Assembly: GCF_003574035.1 (NCBI RefSeq)
Contig: NZ_QWKY01000031.1
Coordinates: forward strand, 1-38,218
DNA from: Meiothermus hypogaeus
GTDB taxonomy: Bacteria > Deinococcota > Deinococci > Deinococcales > Thermaceae
Reading direction: 5' to 3'
Length of the DNA: 38,218 nucleotides
The notes under the pieces were generated by a model. It searched no databases and had not been told where the DNA came from. It saw only the letters and a list, made by a program, of their open reading frames with translations. A program made the position numbers and the translations under genes. This document shows positions 31,302 through 38,041 of this stretch, piece after piece (position 1 is the first letter of the stretch; each line of letters begins with the position of its first letter).

Positions 31302-32306
31302 CTACTGGCCCCAGCAGTTGGCCAGGCCGTACTTAACGTCCTTGCTGGCCACACCAGGAACGGCGGTCTTGGCAATCAGTTCCACACCGGTATCCACATA
31401 GCCCGAGGCTTTCTTGCCGGTTTTGGCATACTCAACGGCGGCTTGGACGCCCATGGCAGCCATGCGCAGAGGATATTGCTGTGAGGTGGCGGCAATGATG
31501 CCCTGGTCAACGTTGCGTACCCCCTCACACCCACCGTCTACCGAGACAATAATTACGTCCTTCTCCTTTCCGGCTGCCTTCAAAGCCTGGAAAGCCCCTG
31601 CAGCAGCCGGTTCGTTGATGGTGTAAACCAGGTTGATATTAGGATTCTTCTGCAGGCAGTTTTCCATGGCGGTCTGGCCCTTGGCTCGGTCGCCAAAGGT
31701 ATCGGCCATGCAGACCACTTCGGCGGGCTTGGCCAGCTCGTTGCTTTCAGCGCCAAGGCTCTTCAGCCCAAACCCGGTCAGGAAGCCGTTGTGACGCTGG
31801 GCTCCTACCGGGTGGCCAGGGAACAGATCCAGGGTAGCAATCACCGGCTTTTTGCCCTTCAGGGCAGCCGCTGCATATTTGCCAATCAGCACGCCGGCCT
31901 GGTAGTTGTTGGTGGCAAACAAGGCATCCACTGCGCTCGCGGGGTCGGTGGGGCTGTCCAGGGCAATTACCTGTACGCCGGCAGCCTGGGCTTTCTTAAT
32001 CGCCGGGATGATGGCCTTGGCATCGCTGGGAGTAATCAGGATGGTATTTACGCCAGCGGCTACCATGTTCTCAATGGCTGCCACCTGTCCGGCGTTATCC
32101 CCATCGGTTTTTCCGGCTGCGCTGATGAACTTCGCTCCCAGCTTTTGCGCTTCTTTTTGAGCACCTTCCTTCATCTTGACGAAGAACGGGTTCGACTCGG
32201 TTTTGGTAATCAGCCCCACATAGGGGGTCTTGTTTTGGGCCGTGACCAGCCCCAGCATGGCTATAGCCAACACCAACAGACTCGCGATACCTACAACTTT
32301 GCGCAT
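31302..32306 (-). CDS. Periplasmic sugar-binding protein (FrcB/RbsB type)
   Basis: A 334-residue solute-binding protein of the type I fold (periplasmic-binding-protein-4 family). The signal peptide (MRKVVGIASLLVLAIAMLG) is followed by TAQNKTPYVGLITKTESNPF, then the binding-cleft residues in ALDSPTDPASAVD and VDGGCEGVRNVDQG. It captures the sugar for the permease. The ATG at 32306 is chosen over the longer frame from 32321 because GGGAGGAG lies six bases before it. The ligand is uncertain; fructose, xylose or ribose-like sugars are all known for this group. Confidence 0.92.
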   Translation of the reverse strand: MRKVVGIASLLVLAIAMLGLVTAQNKTPYVGLITKTESNPFFVKMKEGAQKEAQKLGAKFISAAGKTDGDNAGQVAAIENMVAAGVNTILITPSDAKAIIPAIKKAQAAGVQVIALDSPTDPASAVDALFATNNYQAGVLIGKYAAAALKGKKPVIATLDLFPGHPVGAQRHNGFLTGFGLKSLGAESNELAKPAEVVCMADTFGDRAKGQTAMENCLQKNPNINLVYTINEPAAAGAFQALKAAGKEKDVIIVSVDGGCEGVRNVDQGIIAATSQQYPLRMAAMGVQAAVEYAKTGKKASGYVDTGVELIAKTAVPGVASKDVKYGLANCWGQ

Positions 32307-32367
32307 AGTGACTCCTCCCAAACAACCTAAGGCATGAACTTAGTTACCAGACGCCAACTTTTCTATT

Positions 32368-33411
32368 TCAGGGTTTCCTCCTTTGCTGCTTGAGTCCATT
32401 GGTAAAACCGTCCGGTGGGGCGGTGGACTCTCGAACAATGAAACTCACATCCAGACGGATGCTGGTAGGCAGGGCTGGCTGGCCCCGGCTCAGCGAGCTG
32501 AGCAGGGTCTCGCAGGCCAGGAAGCCCAGTTCGTAGGTGGGCTGAGCTACTACCGTCAGGGCCGGGTGCATGGTGGCCGCCCAGCGGGAGTCGTCGAAGC
32601 CGACAATGGAAAGTTCTTGGGGAATGCGTATACCCAACTCACGCACTGCCAGTACCGCGCCCACGGTCATCTCGTTGTTGCCTACAAACAAGGCTGTGGG
32701 GCGTTCTTCGGGCGGTAGGGTTAGCAGCGCCAGGGCGGCTTTGCGTCCATCTTCCTCGCGGTGGTTGCCGGGAAGAACCAGTTTTTCGGAGTAGGGGATG
32801 CCTGCTGTAGCCAGGGTCTCTCGATAGCCCAAGTGGCGTTCAACGGCAGTGGAGATGTCGAGCCGTCCCACAATCATCCCGATACGCCGGTGGCCCAGTT
32901 CAATAAGGTGCTGTACGGCGGTGCGGGCGCCGCCAACGTTGTCTACCATCACGGTGCGAACACCGGGGGTTCCGCTGCTGCGATCCAGCTCGACGGTGGG
33001 CAATTTGGGGACGAGCTTGAGATTCTCTTTTGCTTTTGGAGTCGGAACAATTAGCAGCCCCTGGGGAAGATGGCCCCGCAAGGCGTTGAGAGCCCGCTGC
33101 TCCTTTTCGGGGTCTTCATCGGTGTTGAAGAGAAAAACCGTGTAGTTGTGTTTCTCGGCGGCGTCCTGTACGCCTTTGGCTAGGGTGGCGTGAAAGGGGT
33201 TCAGGATGTCGGTGATGATCAGGCCCAGGGTACGGCTGCTGCGCCGGCGCAGACTGCGAGCGAGTTGGTTGGGCTGATAGCCGAGCTCTCGAGCGGCCTG
33301 AAGAATGCGTTCGCGGGTCGCCTCGGCGACCATTTCGGGACGTGAAAGGGCGCGTGAAACGGTCGCAGGGGAAACCTGGGCTAGTTTGGCAACATCATCA
33401 AGGCTGACCAT
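32368..33411 (-). CDS. LacI-family repressor of the sugar operon
   Basis: A 347-residue LacI/GalR regulator. The N-terminal DNA-binding domain reads SLDDVAKLAQVSPATVSRAL, with the hinge ARSLRRRSSRTLGLI, and then a type I periplasmic-like ligand domain (IVGFDDSRWAATMHPALTVV). The start is uncertain: ATG 33411 fits the family N-terminus, while a TTG at 33420 would add three residues; neither has a ribosome site. It is the first gene of the leftward operon, so with two operators close upstream it should control itself and the transporter genes behind it. Confidence 0.92.
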   Translation of the reverse strand: MVSLDDVAKLAQVSPATVSRALSRPEMVAEATRERILQAARELGYQPNQLARSLRRRSSRTLGLIITDILNPFHATLAKGVQDAAEKHNYTVFLFNTDEDPEKEQRALNALRGHLPQGLLIVPTPKAKENLKLVPKLPTVELDRSSGTPGVRTVMVDNVGGARTAVQHLIELGHRRIGMIVGRLDISTAVERHLGYRETLATAGIPYSEKLVLPGNHREEDGRKAALALLTLPPEERPTALFVGNNEMTVGAVLAVRELGIRIPQELSIVGFDDSRWAATMHPALTVVAQPTYELGFLACETLLSSLSRGQPALPTSIRLDVSFIVRESTAPPDGFTNGLKQQRRKP

Positions 33412-33416
33412 ATTAT

Positions 33417-33428
33417 GCAATCGTTTGC
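33417..33428. promoter_or_regulatory. LacI-type operator 1
   Basis: GCAATCGTTTGC is a near-perfect CG-centred palindrome of the kind bound by LacI/GalR proteins. It lies five bases before the ATG at 33411 and overlaps the possible TTG start. Confidence 0.8.
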
Positions 33429-33501
33429 AATTATGATTGCCTAAAAACCCCTGCCGAAAAGGTGCTTTTATTGAGGTGTCCAGTGGTGGTCAGTTTTTAG
33501 T

Positions 33502-33513
33502 GCAATCGTTTGC
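33502..33513. promoter_or_regulatory. LacI-type operator 2
   Basis: GCAATCGTTTGC again, identical to operator 1 (the shared block TGCAATCGTTTGCAAT is 16 bp), with centres 85 bp apart, close to eight helical turns, so looping between them is plausible. Confidence 0.8.
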
Positions 33514-33899
33514 AATCTTGTATGCCCACATTTTTATCACAGTTGTTTAGAGAATGCAATAGGTATTCCGGGAATGCCTGCTTCATCGTCTAAACTGCTG
33601 TTTTATTCTGCAAAACATCTGCTATAAGCGATGAAAATGTTGCAAATAGGGCGTACGTTCTAAGGAAATAGGCTTTGGGCTAAGAGCGGCTATCTTTTTG
33701 GGTCAAATAACCCGAATACCGCCCAGTGAAAAGGCATAATGAAGAAACCACTTCGGAGCGAGACAGTGGTCCATTGGCCGATGAATCTCGAGGGGAGATC
33801 GCATTCAGGCCCAAACCACCTAGAAGCCATTGTCTGACCTCTGAAGCTGCTAGGGGGTTAGGGCTCGAGGGGAGCCCTGATCCCCCTACCTTTTGTGCT
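33514..33899. other. Intergenic region left of the DUF6644-like gene, with an orphan terminator
   Basis: No convincing gene is seen in these 386 bases. TATAAG lies near 33622 and may be a -10 box. A plus-strand terminator stands at 33852-33894 with no plus-strand gene in front of it, so a short plus-strand RNA is possible. Confidence 0.35.
33852..33894 (+). terminator. Strong hairpin terminator without an obvious gene
   Basis: AGGGGG (33852-33857) with CCCCCT (33882-33887) and AGGGCT with AGCCCT inside it form a two-part stem; TTTT follows at 33891. It reads as a plus-strand intrinsic terminator. It also lies just after the stop of the minus-strand gene at 33900 but lacks a T-run in that direction. 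Confidence 0.65.
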
Positions 33900-34394
33900 T
33901 CATGTCAGGTAAGCGATCAGCCGTCCCAGGACAATGACCGCGACCCAGACCAGAAGCGAGAGGAGGGCTGCTAGTTTGGCCGCGAAGGGTGCGTCTACAC
34001 CTTGGTTCCATTCCTGTACGTTTCGGCCCACACGGGCATGGAAGACCCAGGCGTTGAGCCCGGCCAGGCCAATCAGGGCCATCTTGCCCATAAATATCGG
34101 GCTGACCCCAATGCTCCTTGCATCGGCCAGCAGCAGCAAAAAACCGCTGGGGGCCGCTACCGCAAAGCCTACCCAGGCCACCGGAAGCAAGTGAGCCGCC
34201 ATCTGCCGGACGGGGATTTGACGCGATAGGCCCAGCAACCGCAGGTCAAACAGGCCGGCGGCCCCCACCAGCGCACAGAATCCCAGGATGTGCAGGATTT
34301 CCACTGTGGGGTAAAGCCACTCCGACTGGCGCATGGCCAGCGCTACCGGGGTGGCATGAAGCCATTCCAGCCAGTTTAGCCAGGCTGCCGGCAT
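33900..34394 (-). CDS. Four-helix membrane protein, DUF6644-like
   Basis: A 164-residue integral membrane protein with four hydrophobic segments; WLYPTVEILHILGFCALVGA contains a conserved-looking His, and WVGFAVAAPSGFLLLLADA another helix. It resembles proteins now filed under DUF6644, which are often found beside DUF6152 proteins; I recall this from family context and cannot check it. Its ATG overlaps the stop of the 34394-34750 gene by four bases, so the two form one unit. Function is unknown. Confidence 0.8.
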   Translation of the reverse strand: MPAAWLNWLEWLHATPVALAMRQSEWLYPTVEILHILGFCALVGAAGLFDLRLLGLSRQIPVRQMAAHLLPVAWVGFAVAAPSGFLLLLADARSIGVSPIFMGKMALIGLAGLNAWVFHARVGRNVQEWNQGVDAPFAAKLAALLSLLVWVAVIVLGRLIAYLT

Positions 34395-34750
34395 CAGCGC
34401 AGCTCAACCATTTTGCCATCTACAATAATGCGTTCGGCCCGCATCTCCTCGCGTTCGGTGCGGTGGGGGTAGCCCACCACCGTAACCCGCGCCCCCACCT
34501 TCAGGCTGCCGCTCGGGAGCCCCCTAGCTTCCATGCGCGAAGGGGGAGCCAGCACCACGTACCATTTGCGCTGCATCATCAGGCCGGTGGGCGGGACTTC
34601 AATCCAGATGGTAGCGTGAGGGAACTCGAAGGTGACTTCGGTGATGGTGCCGGTGGTCTGGAATTCGCGGGTGGCATCGTAGCTGCTCCAGCCATGGTGG
34701 GCCAGGGCCAGGCCCAACAACAACACGGTGGCAAACCAGGTCTTTCGCAT
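34394..34750 (-). CDS. Small exported protein, DUF6152-like
   Basis: A 118-residue protein with a signal peptide (KTWFATVLLLGLALA) followed directly by HHGWSSYD, which is characteristic of DUF6152. The mature part is a small beta-barrel-like domain (GTITEVTFEFPHATIWIEV) of OB-fold flavour with His residues that could bind a metal. The ATG at 34750 follows AAGGGGGA. It is translated together with the membrane protein downstream; a role in metal or redox processes at the membrane is a guess. Confidence 0.82.
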   Translation of the reverse strand: MRKTWFATVLLLGLALAHHGWSSYDATREFQTTGTITEVTFEFPHATIWIEVPPTGLMMQRKWYVVLAPPSRMEARGLPSGSLKVGARVTVVGYPHRTEREEMRAERIIVDGKMVELR

Positions 34751-35045
34751 AAATCCCCCTTTTCCCTAAAAACAGTAGCGTTGCAAGTATATTCGGGGAA
34801 AATCGTGCTGGACTGTGTAGGAGGGGTTACCCTATGTGGATTTTTTGAGAAGGCAGACCCCCGGATTAAGCTGAAGTTCACGCTATCGGTGCCGTCCACC
34901 TTCGGCAGACGCATGACATGGCCTTTCCGATGTAAGCTACCCCTAGCCGACAGTCGGGTTAGCTCATGCAGGCATTTCAAGATGCTTCAACGATAGGGCC
35001 ACAACCTGCTGTGGTGTTTGCTGATACCCCTTGAGGAGGTCGGTC
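34751..35045. other. Spacer between the DUF6152-like and phospholipase-like genes
   Basis: This divergent spacer has no recognised repeat. Near 34786 the minus strand reads TATACT, a possible -10 box for the exported-protein gene. TTGAGGAGGT at 35031-35040 is the ribosome site for the plus-strand gene. Confidence 0.35.
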
Positions 35046-35627
35046 ATGCAAAGGATAGTTCGCTACGGATGGCTGGTGTTGTTGCTGCTATTGGCTGCAT
35101 GTGGTCAGTCCACCCCGGTTCAGACCCCCACCCAACAAGAAATCTTGCAGGACATGCGCCAACTGGGGGTCGAACCCGAGGCTATTGCGGCCTATGAGGC
35201 CTCCCTCGAGAATCTGACCATAGCCCGCCAGGCCATCGAAAGCCTGAGTGCGGGCGACCTCCAACTGGTGCAGACCATCGCACTGGGCAGCATTGCCAAC
35301 TACGACAGCTACTACGCTCTGCGGGCCGGCTACCCCCAGTTCGACTGGAGCCGCGACGGCTGCTCGGCCCCGGAGGGCCTTGGCCTGGGCTACCGCGAGA
35401 CCTTCCGGCCTGCTTGCAATGTGCACGACTTTGGCTATGCCAACTTTCCCGGCTTCCCCACCCTTTACAACGAGACCGGGCGGCGGCTTGCCGACGACAA
35501 CTTTTTGCTCAACATGAACAGCATCTGCCGGCCCAAAAGCCTGCTGAGCCGGGCGGCCTGCTACTCGGCGGCCTATGCGTACTACAGCGCAGTACGTGTA
35601 GCGGGCTGGGCCTACTTCTACGACTAG
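35046..35627 (+). CDS. Prokaryotic phospholipase A2-like lipoprotein
   Basis: A 193-residue exported lipoprotein. The signal sequence VLLLLLAAC gives a lipobox with Cys19. A helical spacer (residues 30-90) precedes the catalytic part: [14 protein letters not shown], then CNVHDFGY with His127-Asp128, the catalytic dyad of the prokaryotic/fungal PLA2 family, and [12 protein letters not shown] with further acidic residues. It would hydrolyse the sn-2 ester of phospholipids at the cell surface. AGGAGGT lies five bases before the ATG at 35046, an excellent ribosome site, so the frame from 35031 is not used. Its stop overlaps that of pdxY on the other strand. Confidence 0.88.
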   Translation: MQRIVRYGWLVLLLLLAACGQSTPVQTPTQQEILQDMRQLGVEPEAIAAYEASLENLTIARQAIESLSAGDLQLVQTIALGSIANYDSYYALRAGYPQFDWSRDGCSAPEGLGLGYRETFRPACNVHDFGYANFPGFPTLYNETGRRLADDNFLLNMNSICRPKSLLSRAACYSAAYAYYSAVRVAGWAYFYD

Positions 35628-36505
35628 GCCACCTGCTCGGCGGAAAAGCGCCGACTGGGGTTCACATACTCTTCCTGGGCGGCAACCAGTTGAATTTCGC
35701 GGGTGTTCATCTGGTGGGTGAGCAGGAGCATATTGTACATGGCCGAGACGGCGTTCTCCAGGCTTAGCGCCACGTTGCCGGTTTTCAGGTAATGGCCCAG
35801 GAACAAGGCCGCGATGGCGTCGCCGGTGCCGTTGCGGGGGGGCTCGAGGGGAATGCGGGGGGTGCGCACCAGCCAGGCCCCCTCATCGGCGACGGCCAGG
35901 GTTTCGATGGTGCCCTCCGGCGCTCCCTCGCGCAGCATGCTGGTCACAATCACAATACGGGGGCCGCCCTGGTGGATGTGGGCGCGAACGATGTGGGCGG
36001 CCTCCAGCACCTCGCGCAGGGTTTTGGCGGAAAGCTCGGTGAGGAGCTCGAGCTCGAACTGGTTGGGTGTGATGATATCGGCCTGGGGTAGCACCTGGTG
36101 CTTGATGATCTCAGGAATTTCAGGGCGCACGAACAACCCCCGCCCCTCGTCGCCCATCACCGGGTCGCAGCAGAAGAGGGCCCTGGGGTTGAGTTGGCGC
36201 ACTCGAGCCAGGGCCGACAGAATGGCCTCGGCGGTGCCGCCGCTGCCCATGTAGCCCGACAGCACCGCGTCGCACTGCCCCAGCACCCCGCGCTCGGCAA
36301 TGCCCTCCACCACCGCGCTCAAGTGCTCGGGCGGCAGAATCATCCCTTTCCACTGCCCATAGCCGGTGTGGTTGGAGAACTGCACGGTGTGGATGGCCCA
36401 GACCTCGAATCCCATGCGCTGCAAGGGGAACACAGCCGCGGCGTTGCCGGCGTGACCGTATGAGACCCAACTCTGAATGGAAAGAATATTGCGGGGCGGT
36501 TGCAT
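35624..36505 (-). CDS. pdxY: Pyridoxal kinase
   Basis: A 293-residue ribokinase-fold enzyme making pyridoxal phosphate by salvage. [17 protein letters not shown] is the substrate-site N-terminus, [13 protein letters not shown] is a PdxK/PdxY signature, [14 protein letters not shown] follows, and [17 protein letters not shown] carries the catalytic Asp and anion hole. Length fits PdxY. A TAGACT -10 box lies six bases before the ATG at 36505, so the transcript is probably leaderless. It converges on the phospholipase gene with stop codons overlapping at CTAG and no terminator between. Confidence 0.93.
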   Translation of the reverse strand: MQPPRNILSIQSWVSYGHAGNAAAVFPLQRMGFEVWAIHTVQFSNHTGYGQWKGMILPPEHLSAVVEGIAERGVLGQCDAVLSGYMGSGGTAEAILSALARVRQLNPRALFCCDPVMGDEGRGLFVRPEIPEIIKHQVLPQADIITPNQFELELLTELSAKTLREVLEAAHIVRAHIHQGGPRIVIVTSMLREGAPEGTIETLAVADEGAWLVRTPRIPLEPPRNGTGDAIAALFLGHYLKTGNVALSLENAVSAMYNMLLLTHQMNTREIQLVAAQEEYVNPSRRFSAEQVA

Positions 36506-36511
36506 GCAGGC

Positions 36512-36517
36512 AGTCTA
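36512..36517 (-). promoter_or_regulatory. pdxY -10 box, leaderless type
   Basis: TAGACT on the minus strand ends six bases before the pdxY ATG. Confidence 0.55.
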
Positions 36518-36577
36518 AGGGAAAGGCTTAAGAGACTGCCAGCCTGTCTGGGGGTCTGTGGTGTTTTGCTATGGAAA

Positions 36578-36681
36578 GGTCTCATCGCGTTTCCCACATT
36601 TACGCTACACGCGACGCAGCGTAAATTACCCCATACGCCATAGCTTCCAAAGGATGCTGCGTGGGGTATTCGTGGGAGACC
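36578..36681. other. Three-way-junction structure
   Basis: The closing stem is TCCCAC (36592-36597) with GTGGGA (36672-36677), extended by GGTC (36578-36581) with GACC (36678-36681) around a bulge. Inside it lie two hairpins in direct contact: ATTTACGCT with AGCGTAAAT (36598-36606, 36618-36626) and TACCCCA with TGGGGTA (36627-36633, 36662-36668). Every stem is perfect and the helices abut with almost no unpaired bases. It could be a structured RNA or a repeat-element DNA fold. Confidence 0.7.
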
Positions 36682-36859
36682 GCTCTCAGGACGCAAGTCG
36701 CATGCCAGAATGCGCTCAGCTTTTTCGGCAGGGTAAAGTGCGGGCAAAACTGTGGGTTATTGAGCGACCAGATTACCGAGGGCCCCAGAGCGAGTCCATA
36801 TTTCAGCTATCAGCCATCAGCTATAGACTATCGTCTATAAGCATCCTGACACCCTGGGC

Positions 36860-37750
36860 TCAACAAGCGCACAGCACCTCGAGCGCCAGCCGGTAGGTCT
36901 GGGCATGGGCCGTTACCGTGATGCGGGGGTCGCGGTTGTAGCCGCCACCCATGACCACCACCAGGGGCACGTGGGCCTGCTTTGCTTTTGCGAACACCCG
37001 CCGATCCCGCTCGGCCAGCCCCGACAAGCTGAGGCCCAGCCGCCCAAAGCGGTCGTTTTGCAGTACATCCACCCCCGCATTGAAGAAGACCAGGTCGGGT
37101 CTGAAGACAAAGGCTTGTTCCAGGGCGGGCTCCAGAGCTTCCAGATATTCGGCATCGCCGGTGGCATCGCTCAAGCCCACGTCCAGGTCGCTTTGCTCCT
37201 TTTTGAGGGGGTAGTTGCGCTCGGCGTGTACCGAGAGGGTAAACACGTGGGGGTCATGCCGGAAAAAAACCGCCGTGCCGTTGCCCTGGTGGGCATCCAG
37301 GTCTACCACCAAAGCCCGTCCGCGCCAGCCCCCGGTTCGCAGGTGGGCGATGGCTACGGCCACGTCGTTGAACAGGCAGTACCCCTCGGCCCGGCCTGGA
37401 TAAGCGTGGTGGGTGCCCCCGGCCAGGTTGAGGCCCAGGCCGGTTGCCAGGGCATCCTGGGTGGCGGCCAGGGTACCGCCCGCAGCGTGTAAGGCCCGCG
37501 TCAGCAGGCTTTGAGTCCAGGGTAGCCCTACCTTGTGGGCTTCCTGGCGGCTCAGCCCCTCGGTGCGGAGCTTTTGCAGGTAGTCGTGGGTATGGGCCAG
37601 GGCCAGGGTCTCCCAGGTAATGGCGGGGGCCGGTTGGATGTTCAGGTCTTGCTTAAGCGCCTCGGCAACCCCGCTGTATTTGTACTTGGGGAAAGGGTGA
37701 TATTCAGGGAGCTCGAGGATGCAGTGGGAGGTGGAGTAGGCGCGATACAT
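36860..37750 (-). CDS. Histone-deacetylase-family protein, class IV-like
   Basis: A 296-residue zinc-dependent amidohydrolase of the arginase/HDAC fold. GGTHHAYPGRAEGYCLFNDV (HDAC11/class IV style) gives His114-His115, and VVDLDAHQGNGTA gives metal ligands Asp150, Asp152 and His154; a third Asp is in NAGVDVLQND, and MGGGYNRD carries the catalytic Tyr. Bacterial members remove acetyl groups from polyamines, lysines or small molecules; the substrate is open. ATG 37750 follows GAGGAAGC. No neighbour hints at a pathway. Confidence 0.93.
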   Translation of the reverse strand: MYRAYSTSHCILELPEYHPFPKYKYSGVAEALKQDLNIQPAPAITWETLALAHTHDYLQKLRTEGLSRQEAHKVGLPWTQSLLTRALHAAGGTLAATQDALATGLGLNLAGGTHHAYPGRAEGYCLFNDVAVAIAHLRTGGWRGRALVVDLDAHQGNGTAVFFRHDPHVFTLSVHAERNYPLKKEQSDLDVGLSDATGDAEYLEALEPALEQAFVFRPDLVFFNAGVDVLQNDRFGRLGLSLSGLAERDRRVFAKAKQAHVPLVVVMGGGYNRDPRITVTAHAQTYRLALEVLCAC

Positions 37751-37848
37751 GCTTCCTCAAGATGCCACATTGGCCCAATGCGGTGTGTGGTTTGGGTAGG
37801 GGCTTCCTGTAAGGCCTATTCTTAATCTTGTAAACGTTTCCATATCTT

Positions 37849-37877
37849 TTGCACAACTAATCCCTAGCATTTACATT
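37849..37877 (+). promoter_or_regulatory. Promoter of the candidate small RNA
   Basis: TTGCAC (37849-37854), a 17-bp spacer and TACATT (37872-37877) fit the housekeeping consensus. No protein gene starts downstream before a terminator. Confidence 0.6.
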
Positions 37878-37883
37878 GCTTAG

Positions 37884-38009
37884 CCTCGAGCCACCCCTGC
37901 TCATAAGGTTCCCATTGGAACCCCTCGAGGCTAAGCACCTTACCTGGCTCGTCAATTCTGCTGTACTGCGCCAGACACGCATTACCCCCCCTGCCCTGAG
38001 GGGGTTTTT
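37884..38009 (+). ncRNA. Candidate small RNA of about 125 nt
   Basis: Between the promoter above and an intrinsic terminator lies a highly folded sequence: CCTCGAG (37884-37890) pairs with CTCGAGG (37924-37930) as part of a 13-bp inverted repeat beginning at 37878; GGTTCC/GGAACC nests inside with a 4-base loop; then CTGGC (37944-37948) pairs with GCCAG (37970-37974). No ORF of note ends before the terminator. No known RNA family is recognised by eye; the start point is estimated from the -10 box. Confidence 0.55.
37986..38009 (+). terminator. Intrinsic terminator of the candidate small RNA
   Basis: CCCCC (37986-37990) and GGGGG (38000-38004) form the stem, followed by TTTTT at 38005-38009. 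There is no upstream plus-strand protein gene within 2 kb. Confidence 0.75.
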
Positions 38010-38041
38010 ATTGTTGGCTGCTCGACCTATTTGCATTGCTG

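Larger units (their letters stand above)
36506..36859. other. Gene-free stretch upstream of pdxY
   Basis: No gene is seen. TAGACT at 36512-36517 (minus) is the pdxY -10 box. 36578-36681 forms a three-way-junction structure. Near 36805-36840 are repeated CAGCTAT words and TATAGAC/GTCTATA, a perfect 7-bp inverted repeat close to the end of the deacetylase gene. Confidence 0.5.

Noticed and set aside
33726-33974. Plus-strand 82-codon frame
   Set aside because: It runs through the strong terminator at 33852-33894 and has a disordered, Pro/Glu-rich product.
34118-34996. Plus-strand 292-codon frame opposite the DUF pair
   Set aside because: Antisense shadow of two genes with a good overlap and start.
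36340-36747. Minus-strand 135-codon frame upstream of pdxY
   Set aside because: It overlaps the pdxY start in another frame and crosses the three-way-junction structure.
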